DNA of 64,000 bases, from assembly GCA_007922225.1 (NCBI GenBank), contig ML679960.1, positions 2,618,032 through 2,682,031 of the forward strand, given 5' to 3'. Each line of letters opens with the position of its first letter. Positions within the stretch are counted from its first letter, which is position 1. Origin of the DNA: Emydura subglobosa (taxonomy: Eukaryota; Chordata; Testudines; Chelidae). Made by a program: the position numbers and the translations under genes. The notes below the pieces were generated by a model. The model saw only the letters and a program-made list of their open reading frames with translations, was not told the origin of the DNA and did not search any database. Below, in pieces: positions 32,646 through 44,404 of this stretch.

Positions 32646-33282
32646 CCACTCCTATAACAGACCCCTTAACTTATTACTGAGTGATTGAAGTCCTCAGATA
32701 ATGATTTAAAGACTCCTGCTTCACACTGTGAGCTCTGGTCAGCGAGTTCACCTGAGACCAACTCCTGATGGAAACTTGTATGCTCTTCAGGGATTAATTC
32801 ACCTCAGCAAACATTTTCGGTGACACTCATACAGCATTGTCAAAAGAGTCAGGTTTATCAGTTCACTGGAACACAGCATAGCAAGTCCTTTGGGTAGCAT
32901 AGAAAACTGACAGTCCAGTCACGTTAGCCCAGAGCCTGGCCAAGCTGCGGTGAACCCCTTTGTTCAAGTGCTGTCTGTCTCTCTGTCTGACCTCTTTGGT
33001 CAGGTTCCAGGTGAGAGCCCTGACTCCTTCTGGCAGCCACCTCTTATCCCCCCAACTCACACCTTCCCAGTCCTTTGTTCTCCAGTTGGGGAATGGTGCT
33101 CAGCCTACTTGGGAAGCAGAAGGGGGGGGGATCTGTATCCTGCTGGGGCATTGGTTGCTAGGTGTCAATGTCCAAGCAACTGAATTTGTCATTGTATTCT
33201 CAAATGCTCCATTGATATAGGGCCAAGGCCCAAACAACTACGCAAAACCCATACCTATGTCGCTTAACCTGCCCTGAGAGCA
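32646..33282. other. Unassigned, LTR-like sequence
   Basis: No gene. From about 32690 to 33240 the base composition and blocks (CTGTCTGTCTCTCTGTCTGA, TTCTCCAGTTGGGGAATGG) suggest an LTR-type repeat on the minus strand, but no second copy exists in the window. Confidence 0.3.
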
Positions 33283-34432
33283 AACTTGGATTTCAGTAAG
33301 GCATTTGATACATGAAAAATTATTAGTTGAATTGCAGAAGATGGGGATTGTAGGCTGGTGGTGCGGTCCAGCTGGGGCATCGCGACCCTTCCTCGGGCCC
33401 AGGCTCTGAGGAAGGCCACAGTGCCTTGCTACAGGGGTTAATATGAAAATTTAAAGGTGGATAAGGAACTGTCAAGCTGAAGGGAAGGTACCAGTGGAGT
33501 TCCCCAAAGACTGGTTTTGGGACTAATCTTATTAAACATTTTCATTAATGACCTTGGGACAAAATGTGGAAGTGTGCTAATAAAATTGAGGGATGACACA
33601 AAGATGGGAGGTATTTCCAAAACAGAGGCGGACAGAAATATCATACAAAAAGAACTGGATGACCTTGAAAACTGGAATGATTAAAAATGGGATGACATTT
33701 AAGACTGCAAAATTCAAGGTCATTCACAACAAGAATTTTTGCCATAAGTTGGGGACTTATCAGTTGGAAGCGACAGAGGAGGAAAAACACCTGGTGCTTT
33801 GGTCAATCACTATGAGATACCAATATGATGCGGCTGAGAAAAAGGCTAGGATGCATCAGGCAAGGTATTTGCAGTAGAGGTAGAGGAAATGTTATTACCA
33901 TTATAGAAGGCATTGGTGAGACCGCATCTGGAATACTGTGTGCCATTCTGGTCCCTTGTGTTGCAGAAAGATGAATTCAAACTGGAAAAGGTGCAGAGAA
34001 GGGCTATTAGACTGAGCAGAGGAGTAAGAACCTACCTTACGAGAGGAGTCTGAAGGAACTTGGCTTGTTTAGCCTAAGCAAATAAAGGCTGATATGATCA
34101 CCCTCTATAAATGCAGCAGGCTAAACACCAGGGAGGGAGAAGAGTTAAGGGCCGATGCTAGCACAAGAACAAATGAATCTAAGCTGGCCTCAACAAGTTT
34201 AGGCTTGAAATTAGGTTTCTAACCAGTGATGTGCTGGAACAGCCTCCTAAGGGGAGCAGTAGGGGGGCAATAACACAAGACTTTCAGTTTCAAAACTGCG
34301 CTTGAAAAGTTTATGGAGAGGATGGTAGGATGAGTTTGCCTACAGTGACATGTGGCCTATCTGCAATTGCTTGTAGCAAATATCTCCAGTGGCTGGAGGT
34401 GGGACAGTAGATGGGCAGAGCTCTGATTCCCT
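33283..34432 (+). pseudogene. CR1 LINE reverse transcriptase C-terminus and 3' UTR
   Basis: Starts DFSKAFDT (33283-33310), the RT motif A region. It then gives GVPQ-like sequence (33495), a NIFINDL block, the motif C neighbourhood with ADD replaced by RDD (33588), a DLENW block and the thumb ([17 protein letters not shown]). From 34070 it runs into the 3' UTR. It lacks the last ~100 bases and terminal repeat: the sequence changes at about 34432 to Harbinger copy 2. Frameshifts and stops are frequent. A 90 bp insertion sits at 33350-33438. Confidence 0.85.
33350..33438 (+). repeat. Lone copy of the 47.5 kb element's end repeat, inside CR1
   Basis: 33377-33433 matches 47506-47562 and 48509-48565 (CCTCGGGCCCAGGCTCTGAG, GAAGGCCAC, CTACA). 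The CR1 reading is interrupted before it and resumes after it, which defines an insertion of about 90 bp. Confidence 0.7.
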
Positions 34433-34569
34433 CATGCCCTCCTGAAATGTGACCACACTAGCCTGTTCACAGGGTGCACTGTGAGAAAATTTTACCGCCC
34501 ATCCGGCACATTACAGGAAGTTTGAATGGGCTGCCAACACATCTTGCTGAGCAACATGGAGCAGGCCCC

Positions 34570-35300
34570 TTTCCAAGCATTTCTCTTCCTGTGTCGGGAA
34601 ATGAGCATCATTTCCATGGAGCACTGGTGGATATTTCAGCAGCGTTTGCTGACTAACCAAAGACACTTGACAGAGTTTATAATAGAGCAGTAGGAGGCGA
34701 ACCCAGACATGGCAGACTCTCACTTCTTGCTGATGCTGCTCATTACACTCAGCATAGCCACTGATGCCTCCCACATAGACCAGTGCTTCTGGTGCAGGGC
34801 CATAAGCACAGAACAGTGGGAATCACCCTGGCATGTGGACTTGGGATGACCAGCAGTAGGGCCAGAACTTCTGCATAAAGAAAGCTACATTTATAGCGCG
34901 CTGTGAGCAGCTTGCCCTGATCCTCCAGCATAAAGACCCACATGTGAGGGCACCCTGGCCAGTGCAGGTTCCTATAGCCATCTGGAAGCTGCCTACCTCA
35001 GACTGCTACAGGTCAGTTGTCAACCAGTTTGGTGTGGGAAAGTCAACTGTGGCAAAAGTGATGGCGGGAGTTTCTGAGCAATCAGGCAGGTGGTCTAGCC
35101 TAAAGTGGGAGGGGAGGGGCGCAGCACATAAACGATTGTCCTGAGGTAACTGCTGGCTTTGAGAGAATGGGGTTTCCAAAGTGCACTGGGGCCACTGATG
35201 GGCCGCATGTGCCCATAGTTTGCTCTCTTCAAGAACACATGAATACATAAACTGCTGAGGGTACTAACCCATTGTTGTGCATGTCCACATGGACCACAGA
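34570..35300 (+). pseudogene. Harbinger transposase remnant (copy 2)
   Basis: The readable part is PVQVPIAIWKLPTSDCYR then SVVNQFGVGKSTVAKVMAG (34960-35080), aligned with AIWKLTTPERYW and SVANQFGLERS of copy 1. It is followed near 35165 by GFPKCTGATDGPHVPI, which holds the first acidic catalytic residue. The INRKGYY-type block that should follow is only weakly recognisable, and the region with the other two acidic residues is missing. The N-terminal part (34570-34940) is open in pieces (AFLLNNQR-like, HFLLMLLI). Not functional. Confidence 0.75.
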
Positions 35301-35725
35301 GGGCAATTTCTGAACATCAGGGTTGGTTGCACTGGGAAAGCCTTTTCCCCTGAATAACCAAGGACAGTGAGGGGCCACTGAACTGGCACACTCAGCCAGA
35401 AAGGCCGCCTACCACAGTGGCGGCACCTGGCCAACAGAAGTCAGGAATGCTTGTGCTCCCACACGGTGATCTTGCCTGGCCCAATGGAAGTGGGAGAATT
35501 GTACCTTTAGGAATGTGCTTGTGGGGGGGCAGGAGGTGGCAATGGGGCTAATTCGTTGTAGGGGGTTTCAGTTTAGGGAGGGGTGAGGCGTTTAGTGCCA
35601 TGAACTGTACTTATGAATGACATGACCCCTTATGAATTGGGGGAGGGGGTATTCAAATGATTGAAGTATAAATTGCTATACATAACTGCACTGAGGAATA
35701 CTCTTTGCATACTAATTGTCCCCGA

Positions 35726-36290
35726 TCATGTGTTTAGCTTCATTATTTTGAATACACAGCCTATGATGTGAAACAGTGATAGATATAACTTTGCTGATGA
35801 AATAAAACACTTGCAGGGGCAATCAAACAGCTCCTCCAAGTATGGACCCAGAACATGCTGTTGCTCCTCCCCCTCCAAAGCCCGCTCTAGGACCAGTTTC
35901 AGCAACAGAATGGCTTTATGGTCCTCACTCGGTGCCTGCCGCTGGCTCCCATCAGTCCCTATGCTGGATTCTGGGGCCCGCAGGGAACCATCCTGGCTGA
36001 GCAGAGCATCATGCACTACAGTTGACTCCATGCTGGGCACAGTGCCTAGCACCCAGTCAAACTCCTCATAGGATGGGCATGATGTCAGCGAGTTGCCTGA
36101 GGTGCAGTTCTGGTCCCTGGTTTTCCAGTACTCGCTCTTGAGCTGCTTAATTCACTCTCTGCACTGCTCACCATTATGGTAAATTTGCAAAGCTGCCATC
36201 TTCTTTGCTGTCTGCTGATACACGTCATCATTTCTAATACTCTTACTAAAATCCACACTTTTACCAGCCTCGCATCAGGGATTCACCAAA
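35726..36290 (-). pseudogene. Myb/SANT-like accessory protein of Harbinger copy 2
   Basis: Minus-strand reading from about 36255: RNDDVYQQTAKKMAALQI, YHNGEQCRE, one stop, IKQLKSEYWKTRDQN, SCPSYEEFDWVLGTVPS, then an open C-terminal part to 35726 with a Glu/Leu-rich stretch (LLLKLVLERALEGEEQQ). The QCRE..IK.LK..Y and C..YEE patterns match the trihelix-like Myb/SANT domain of Harbinger accessory proteins. The family partner binds element DNA for the transposase. The C-terminal open frame 35726-36052 begins at the internal Met of LGTVPSMEST. Confidence 0.75.
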
Positions 36291-36750
36291 ATCTGGCTGT
36301 GCTCCCGTGACCGTGAAACAGCGCGCTTTGCAAAAAGCTTGTTCTGTTCATTCTCCATTGCAGACACAGAAGGCTCTCTGATGGTATTTGCAGCTTGGTG
36401 AACACTGACTCACGGAGCTGCTGCCGTACACCAAGTGATGGGGAGTTACTTCCAATTTCACTAAAGTCAATTGAAGATTGTTGGGATCGAGAGGACAAAG
36501 GAAGTTGGCCAATGGGATTGTGGGATACTTTTGGCAGATTCCCAGGACCCAAGTTGGAGAGGCTGTGTCTACACTGCAAAGCAATGGGGATTGAACCCTC
36601 GTTCGTGGCTTGACTCAGGCTTGGACCTTTCAGCCCTGAAAGTTCCTAGTACACTAGGTCCGAGCCCAGGTCTGAGAGGTTTGTGTGTAGGCAAAAGGGG
36701 GCTTCTGGCTCAAGCCTGAGTCTGAGCCCAGGCTTTCCATAAGCATGCCC

Positions 36751-37476
36751 TCCGTGACTTATTTTTTTTCATCTTCACACTCAGTCTTTGCAACATTAGC
36801 CCTAGTGTGCAGTTCAAAGGGCTTATAGAAGACATTTCTGGGCCAGCTCCTCAGACAGTGGAAATAATAGTTCTATTCAAGTAAATGGAGAGAAACCTAC
36901 TTATAGTAGCTGAAGTTGTGGCTCTTTTGTCTTTTATGTGACATTGTCTAGGATGGTATAGCCCAGCAGAGAGCACAGGAATAATATTTGCCAGCAGAAG
37001 GCAGTAAATCTGAGTGCGTCCCAGCTTTTATCATGTCATCTTACTCTTCCTGTAATATCTATGGCTGCCTAAGGGCTGGTGTGGTTCTTCTGTTCATTTT
37101 GCATCCCTTATTGGAATGACAGTTGCCAAAGAGCCGTCTCATTTAAAAAGTTCATTCTGTTTTTTGACATATTGCCACCAGTTCTAGTGGTGATATTTCC
37201 TGTGTCGACTGCAGGCAGCACTGAATCTTTCAAAAGGAATGAACTTTTAAAGTGCGACAAGTGTAGTCAAAAGAGTTGTTATTTTATTTATTCTTACACC
37301 ACATCCAGGAAGTAGAGAGGGATCAATTGTTAAAAGTTCCCTTAATCAATTGTGTCTTTCCTGAGGGGTAATGAGTTATCTCTTTATGTAAAAAGTGGAC
37401 TACACACGTTTAGACTATTCTTACAAACAACAAGATCATATTGAGCCACCTTCCTTACTACTGAACTGTAACAGAT
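36751..37476. other. Unassigned non-coding stretch
   Basis: No gene or named repeat seen. Confidence 0.45.
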
Positions 37477-37479
37477 TAA

Positions 37480-37742
37480 GGGTATGTCTACACGGGGGAT
37501 AAAAAAACATCACAACTGGCCCAGTGAACTGACTCAGGCTCTTGGGGCTCAGGCGCCAGGGCTGAAAAACTTCAGATGTTCAGGCTTGTGAGGGTGGAGG
37601 GTCCCAGAGCTCGGGGTCCTGCCCGAGTCTGAACATCCACACAGCAATTTTTAGCCTCTCTCGAGATGCAGGAGCCCAAGTTACCTGACCTGGGCCAGTC
37701 ACAGCTGTATCTCAATGCTTTTATCCCTGTGTAGACATACCC
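37480..37742. mobile_element. Harbinger-type MITE, complete, with TAA target duplication
   Basis: Ends GGGTATGTCTACAC (37480-37493) and GTGTAGACATACCC (37729-37742) are perfect 14 bp inverted repeats, flanked by TAA at 37477-37479 and 37743-37745. The interior is itself largely palindromic (GGCCCAG..CTGACTCAGGCTC against the GGGCTC.. words of the right half), giving a fold-back form. A 3 bp TAA duplication is the mark of PIF/Harbinger transposition. No coding capacity. Confidence 0.88.
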
Positions 37743-37904
37743 TAAGGAGCCAGGCCCTATAGTTCCTGCTCTGTCTTCAGACTATTACAGAAAGGACATA
37801 GTGATCTGGAATTATGAGACTTTAGTAGGAATTTTTTTGCATTTGAGCTAAGAATTGCAGGATTTGCCCAAATAGCACTTTTGTATCTGTGTATTCATAC
37901 TTTA

Positions 37905-38230
37905 TAGGCCAGATTCTCAGCAGATGTGAGTCAGTATTGCTCATTGTAAACATATGCCAGCTGAGGAGCTAGTCCCTCCAAATATGAACTACTGCTTTTT
38001 TATCTAAGGTATTTAGCAAATTAAATGTTACAATGCAAATCTTCTGCCTATGTGGATCATAGTACATTTTGATATTTATAAATGCTGATTTTCTACTAAT
38101 TTGAAATTCATTCATTAGCTGGAAAGGCTAGACATCAAGTATGTATGTGCCCAACCCCTTGGCTGGTGTAGACTGATAGAGCTCTTTAACATCAGTGGAG
38201 CTTGCTGATTTACACAAGCTGGAGGGTTAG
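37905..38230. repeat. Two old fold-back repeat copies
   Basis: 37908-37985 (GGCCAGATTCTCAGCAGATG through ATGCCAGCTGAGGAG) and 38160-38228 (GGCTGGTGTAGACTGATAGA through GATTTACACAAGCTGG) look like degenerate copies of one short palindromic repeat, also seen at 40078-40135. Confidence 0.45.
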
Positions 38231-38834
38231 TTCAGACTGGAAAAGTTATGTGAACTTTCCAAACTTCTAGGGTGTACCAGGCATCTCAAAAGAACAGGTT
38301 GCTTGCAAAATTCCTTGTATTTCCTGACCTAAAGGTGCTGAGGCCTGCAACAATTAAAGATGATGGAAGAGGCTGTTATTTGAACTTGTGACTCTGAAAA
38401 AGACTTAATTTGGCTTGGCTTCGAATGAAAGTTTGGGTCAGTTCACATTTCCTCTAGTGATTCATTCATTTGTAGTCAAGTGCACTCAAGTCATTTGCTA
38501 TTTTTCTGCTGTTGACTTTTAACGGATGGGGTTGCCATTTATTGAATAGAACTCAAAATTTAAAAAACATCACCCTGTTTTACAGTCAGGCACATCATCA
38601 CATAATTCCACAACACTCATCCATAATAGTAACAGCACATTGCAAAATATTCCAGAATAAGGGTTTCTAAATACTATAATTAAATTACATGAGTGATCAT
38701 AGCATTGATTTCACCATTAATTTTAAAGGAGAACACTCAGGCAGTAAAACATTCTGATTTTCCCTGTTCAGTATCAGCATTTTTTTATTAAAATATCTAA
38801 TAGGTTATGCATTTTCTTTTTTTGTTAAACTGAA
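38231..38834. other. AT-rich non-coding stretch
   Basis: Nothing recognisable. Confidence 0.5.
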
Positions 38835-38965
38835 CTTCATTATTATTATTTCTTATTTGTATCACTCTATCGCCTAGGGACCCCCAGTCATGGACCAGGA
38901 CCCCATTGAGCTAGATGCGATACAAACAGGACAAAAAGACAAGCCCTGCCCCAAAGGACTTACAA
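38835..38965 (-). repeat. SINE tail fragment
   Basis: Minus-strand reading: TTTGGGGCAGGGCTTGTC, then CTCAATGGGGTCCTGGTCC and a final AATAATAATAATGA, the tail of the SINE family at 4481. Confidence 0.7.
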
Positions 38966-39124
38966 CAAGAGATAACACATGGATAGAAAGATGGGGGAAT
39001 TCCAAGAAATAAATTTCACAGAAGCCAAGATTTACATCTTTGCAACATGTTTGATTAAGGAACCACTATTACAGATTTCAACTTAACTAATTTAATTTTA
39101 GCAAACATGAAAACTTTCCTTTCA

Positions 39125-39271
39125 AGATACTGGGTTTTTCAAGATAGAGGTTTTTAAGCTGCGGCTTGACAAAACCCTCGCTGGGATTATTTAGCTGAGG
39201 TTAGTCCTGCTCTGAGCAGGGGGTTGGACTAGATGACCTCCTGAGGTCCCTTCCAACTCTATGATTCTAAA
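39125..39271 (+). mobile_element. CR1 LINE 3' end
   Basis: Contains GAGGTTTTTAAGCTGCGGCT, then GGGGGTTGGACTAGATGACC, TCCTGAGGTCCCTTCCAACT and CTATGATTCTA, the standard CR1 3' terminus. 5'-truncated at about 39125. Confidence 0.92.
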
Positions 39272-39917
39272 TCCGTAGTTACAGTCAAATGGATAGCGCA
39301 TAAGCCAATGGGCAGTGGAAAGATACTTAAAGCTTTAATCCTGCCGTAAATATGTTGACAGCAGTGGATGACTCATTTTCATATGAAAAGGCAAGGTTTG
39401 GAACAAGTGTTTGTTTCTGAGAGATAATGAATGAAAGGCTGATGTGCTGATCAAATCTAATATAGTTTGAAAAAGGGATGATGTCTCTGTCTCTGTGATG
39501 GCTCCTCTCTGTGGATACAGCTGTCGGTATTTGGCTCTGAGAATACCACTGCAATTTTTTATATAAATCTTCTCCGGGGAATGATTATTCACTGAAAACA
39601 AGACAAGTGACAAACTACTCTAAATCCCCATACAGGCTAACAAGCAGTATAAGCCCTGACCCTGCAGGGGCTTCAGAACATGCTTAACTTGGTGCACTGC
39701 GAGCAGACTCAAAGTCCCATGATTCCACAAAAAGCAGGAGCTCAATTCTATACCAAGTGCCACTCTTTTGTGGCATTCTGGTGTGAAAGACTGGAAATTC
39801 TGCTAAACAGCTTAGTTTACATTGAAAATTGGAGCTGTTTATACTGAAAAACGGGTAACCGAATAATATAATCATCATTGCAGCCCCTGTGTTATTTATT
39901 TTGATATTAGACTCTAA
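39272..39917. other. Unassigned non-coding stretch
   Basis: Nothing recognisable. Confidence 0.45.
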
Positions 39918-40020
39918 GGGCATGTCTGCACTGCACAGTAAAAGATGTGATTGTAGTATAAGTAGACCTACCCATGCTAGCTTTAATCTAGCATGGGCTA
40001 GCAACTAGAGTACATACCCA
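39918..40020. repeat. Harbinger-type MITE fragment
   Basis: Starts GGGCATGTCTGCACTGCA after CTAA, two changes from the standard end; the interior has CATGCTAGCTTTAATCTAGC and ends near a CATACCCAGGG block that may be the other end. Confidence 0.55.
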
Positions 40021-41250
40021 GGGTCACTGGAAGGCTTTCCAAGGTTTTATTCATAACCAGGAAGACTACAAATAGAGGGCCAGATCTTTAACTGGTGTCA
40101 AGAGAGTTCAGCCACTTTATGCCAGCTGAAGGATTTTTGTTTTTTAGTGATCATAACCTGCAGCTAGTTGTGAATTTTGTGGCAAATTCCATATGTGCTG
40201 TAGGGCTCCGGTTATAGTCAGGAAAAATAACTACAAAGGGCTGTAAAACTGGCCCCTTCTTGCTCACTGAGTCTGCTTTGTGTGTATTGAGTTACATCTG
40301 CTTATAAACAAAAGTAACCTTTGCTACTTTTTACTCCTTTAAGACCTGTACAACCCATCACAGCTGGTGGGAGGGAGCTGAGTCCTGCTGAGTCAGGCAG
40401 CATCAATGGAACTGTTAAGTTTCACTTACAGAACCATTATTACTGATGATGCATGAAAAAAGAGAAGACCCCTTGCCTTTCATGTCTCAGGCTCAGCTTG
40501 TAGGACTGGCAGTTAGAAAAACAAAATGTTTTCACTTGTAAACTGAGCAACTGTGATGTAAATAGCTACTGAGACACAATGACCACAAAACCCCAGAATA
40601 CCAATAGCACAGCAACTTTTCAGGAGATAAGAGCACTTTAAGCTCCAACACTTTGTAAGTAATGAATCTGCTGCTGAAAATCCCATTAGTAGTTCAGAAG
40701 ACAACACTGGCAGGTGTCAATGCAAAGATCCATAATACGGGCAAACACACATATTCTGTACCCTTCTCCAGTTCAAATGCTGATATGAGACTTTGCCAAG
40801 AGAAGATGTAAAGGCTGGCCCGCTTCTTGTTTTCCAAACCTTTTTAGCAAAACGTGATCACTCTTGCTGTTGACAGCATTAACGGTGATCTAGAGACTCT
40901 TAGTCCTCCTAGATGATTCTAATTCCTCTGGAGGAATAGTTAGTTGACAATAAGAGTTCCACACTCATAAGCTTTTAGAAAGGTTTAGATGTCATATTGT
41001 TCACATTAATCTTATTAACTCTAAGGAGGAACAAACTTTAGAAACCTTCTGCCTCATTCTTACAAAGCCATTAATTAGGTCTGACATAATTTATTGCCTA
41101 ATGAGATCTTCTGGAGTTTGGACACAGATTTTGTTTTCATGATTTTATGCATAGCTTTAGTCACTCACATCAGTGTATATTCAATATAGCTGATTATTGT
41201 GATGATAAAAGAATAGGAGCCAAACTGTTACTCAATCAATCCCAGATATT
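40021..41250. other. Non-coding stretch; 40850-41150 is repeat-free
   Basis: 40078-40135 is a third copy of the fold-back repeat at 37905. 40850-41150 is complex unique sequence with no coding frame. No gene seen. Confidence 0.4.
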
Positions 41251-41258
41251 CTCTAGTA

Positions 41259-41661
41259 TAGTAGCTTTCAACCTTTCCAGACTCCTGTATCCCTTCAGGA
41301 GTCTGATTTGTCTTGTATATCCCCAAGTTTCACCTCACTTAAAAACTATTTGCTTACAAAATCAGACATAAATATACAAAAGTGTCACAGCACACTATTA
41401 CTGAAAAATTGCTTGCTTTCTCATTTTTACCATATAATTATAAAATAAATCAATTGGAATATAAATATTGTACTTACATTTCAATGGAGCAGTATAAACA
41501 CGTCATTGTCTGTATGAAATATTAGTTTGTACTGACTTCACTAGCACTTTTTATGTAGCCTGTTTTGTAAAACTAGGCAAATATCTAGATGAACTGATGT
41601 ACCCCGTGGAAGACCTCTGCATACACCCAGGAGTGCACGTACCTCTGGTTGAGAACCACTG
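41259..41661. mobile_element. Non-autonomous hAT element with 8 bp target duplication
   Basis: Right end GGTTGAGAACCACTG (41647-41661) is the inverted partner of TAGTAGCTTTCAACC (41259-41273), a decayed form of the usual CAGTGGTTCTCAACC end. The flanks are CTCTAGTA (41251-41258) and CTCCAGTA (41662-41669), matching at 7 of 8 bases. An 8 bp duplication and such ends identify hAT. The 403 bp interior is AT-rich without coding capacity. Confidence 0.85.
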
Positions 41662-41669
41662 CTCCAGTA

Positions 41670-42578
41670 CACTTGACCATTATTACAATACCATGAAAAT
41701 GGGACCCAGATATTTCTGAGTGCCATGAATTTGGTCAGATTACAATTAGTTTGGAGGTAATGTATGGAAGCTATATATTAAACAGAGAATTTTATTCTTG
41801 ACGAGCTTGTGAGGAAAGCTTTGCACTGGGCCTTTCGTACTGTCCTGGGCTTTCAGTAGCATTGCTAATCCTTTTCATGAGGAATGTTAAACAATAATTC
41901 ATAATGGACCTGATCCAAACCCCACCAAAGTCAATGCAAAGACTCTCATTTAATTCAAAGACTCCCACTGATTTCAGTGGACTAGGACTCTGGCCCAGTA
42001 GTTAAAAAAGTCTACACTGGAAAAGACCACACATAGGCTGTATGAATGTTGCCCAGAAACTTACTATATTTTATTTGCTCTGACTTGGACCATAATGAAA
42101 AGTACTTCAACTGTATTTGATTAGCTATGTTAAGACAACCAGCTGAGATAGCCAGTGATGACATTAAGATATGATGAGAACCACATGGCAATGGACTGCT
42201 GAATAGCTAGATGAGCTGTCCCTGCATTAGGCCTTTCAAGCGTACTTTGCTAACAGCTCCAAGGAACTGCTATGCCTGAGCATTTTTATAAACTATTTTT
42301 TTTTCATTAAATAAAGCAGCAAAAATATAAGCATAATTCCATATACTTATTCTCTAGAGACTAGTTTCTGGAACAGAAAACATTATAGTCAATCTTTTAT
42401 GAAAGTTAAATGGAGGTCGGGCTTCCAAAAGCTACTTAAAACAAACAGAAAGGTGTGGGCATGTTATTTAAATGGATAACGTCATTGTGCACTCAAACTC
42501 TTGAGCTAGAAATTGCACTTGCAAGTGGATATGTGCACCAGCACATACAGAAGCCATATTTTTAAAATGTGACCCTTT
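41670..42578. other. AT-rich non-coding stretch
   Basis: No gene. 41900-42000 carries 'ccaccaaagtcaatg' and 'actgatttcagtgga' words of a very old repeat. Confidence 0.45.
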
Positions 42579-42632
42579 AGTTTGAGTTTGGATCTGGATT
42601 CAGCTTCTGAACTGCGTCCTTTAGCTGAGCTC
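42579..42632 (+). repeat. 54 bp dispersed direct repeat, copy 1
   Basis: AGTTTGAGTTTGGATCTGGA through CCTTTAGCTGAGCTC; repeated at 44351-44404 with few changes. Confidence 0.8.
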
Positions 42633-44350
42633 AGCACGCCAGAATTATTCATGGAGATTCCTGGGCCAGGGCACAGCAGACAAGCTGTTATACCTCTTTG
42701 CATGCTCTCCTTCCACCTTCTTTGGGACACCACACACTCCGGAGGTTTAATTAGCAATTCTACCTAGCCTTATGGGGTAACGCAAAATGAGGAACAATCT
42801 CCCACTGCTCCCCTTCCCACTATGCACACATGGGGAGAATTTAGCCCTTTGAGACTATGGCTTGAACCTCCCTGAAGTCAGTGTGGTTTTGGTCTCTATA
42901 TTCTTGCATAGGGTCATTTCATTATGAGACATTTTCTGTTAAACAGTCTAACTTTCCAATACATTATGAGGCAATCACTGTTTAAACAATTTTTGTGAAA
43001 ATTTCTTTCAAGTTTACATTTCTCAAACAAAGATTTGAGATCAAATAAGTTTGCGTCTCAACCTGTTGAGAAAAAAAAGATGTGAACACTAACGCAACTG
43101 AACTGCATTTTATGGAAGCATACAAAAGTGCAAAATGAAGAAACCATATTGATTTGAGGGGAAATGTTGGTTCCAAAGTACATTAAATAATTAGGACAAT
43201 GTAATTTGACTGGGTATTTTTATACGTTTTCACAGGCAGCATTGTTATTTTAGTCATTTCATTTCAAAAGGAGAAAATGTTGCCATGAAAAACATGATCT
43301 GGGAAGATTCTAACACCCATGGCTATACTTCCTGGACTTTTGCTTCACTGTGTGTGTGCAGTGTTTGGTTAAGGCAAGAAGGACATTTCAAATAATGGGA
43401 CAAAAGTAAAAGAGTTATGGAATGGCTGGCTAATCTTCTCATACCGTTATCTTTTTCTTCCCCCGCCAATTACTTTCTGAGTAAAAAGTTTAAATGTCCA
43501 TGTTAATTACAGTTATTGCTCTGTCAGTTTCCGCTAATGATTAGATTTGTTCTAGGCAGCTGCACCAAGCTATCCATTATTAATGGGTAGTGAAGTTATT
43601 TTACTACACATGGAAGGACTTTCTGTGACACATCTTTCACCAAAGGTGATAACTCATTTTATTGATGTGACTATCAAAGCAGAATCTTTTTGCCTGTCTA
43701 CCAATAATATTCAGCGATATAGCGGAACGGGTGCACGAGACACTCAGATAAGGAGAGGCTTATATTAATGCTATGTGAAATTCAATGGTTTCCATTCACA
43801 GGGGTTTGTGCAGATTAGAGGTGGCTCCAAACCAAAGCTCTAGATCTAATCTAGGTTCAGATTCAAGTTTGCAGCTATATTCTCCCGATATAATGGGCTG
43901 AATCTGAACCTCAGAAAATCTGTGGAAATGTGGATTGGATTTGGATTTAGAACCCTCGTGTTAAGGAACATTCTGAGCAGTGATTTGATTTGGACCATCA
44001 CAGAGCTGTAGGCCCAGATTCTCTTCTGCATTAAGAGAGTTTAGCTGGTCCTAGGGGGATTACCTCATCATAGGGGTAGAACCACTGTAACAGCACCTGT
44101 GGCAAACCCCTCCGTGTGGGGCATAGCTGGGAAAAATGGGCACAGGTAGGGGTGGCCTTTTGACTCAGCAATCCCCATCGTCGGAGTTAGCAAAATTTTA
44201 AACCATCCTTCATGCTGATTTGACACCTGCTTGGGGACCAGCTCAACACAGAATGACTCCAGAACTGGAGACATACAAATGTGCCCTGAAATCGCCCTTC
44301 AGACTCATAGTGACAGCTACTTGACAGCTAGTTGAAGATTAGGGCCACAA
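42633..44350. other. Unassigned; 43440-43700 is complex unique sequence
   Basis: No gene. 43815-44000 holds repeated 'ttcagattca / ggatttggattt' words of the repeat family at 42579. 43440-43700 is repeat-free and enhancer-like by composition only. Confidence 0.35.
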
Positions 44351-44404
44351 AGTTTGAGTCTGGATCTGGATTCAGGCTTTGGACTGCATCCTTTAGCTGA
44401 GCTC
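44351..44404 (+). repeat. 54 bp dispersed direct repeat, copy 2
   Basis: Second copy of 42579-42632, same orientation. Confidence 0.8.

Larger units (their letters stand above)
34440..36750 (+). mobile_element. PIF/Harbinger DNA transposon, copy 2
   Basis: A transposase remnant on + (about 34570-35300) faces a Myb/SANT-like gene on - (35726-36290), the same convergent plan as copy 1. From 36560 a TGTGTCTACACTGCAAAGCA block begins, similar to the GGGTATGTCTACAC MITE end, and the right side continues to about 36750. The left end is not clear and adjoins a CR1. The stretch 35300-35725 has no coding pattern and contains G-rich runs. Confidence 0.75.
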
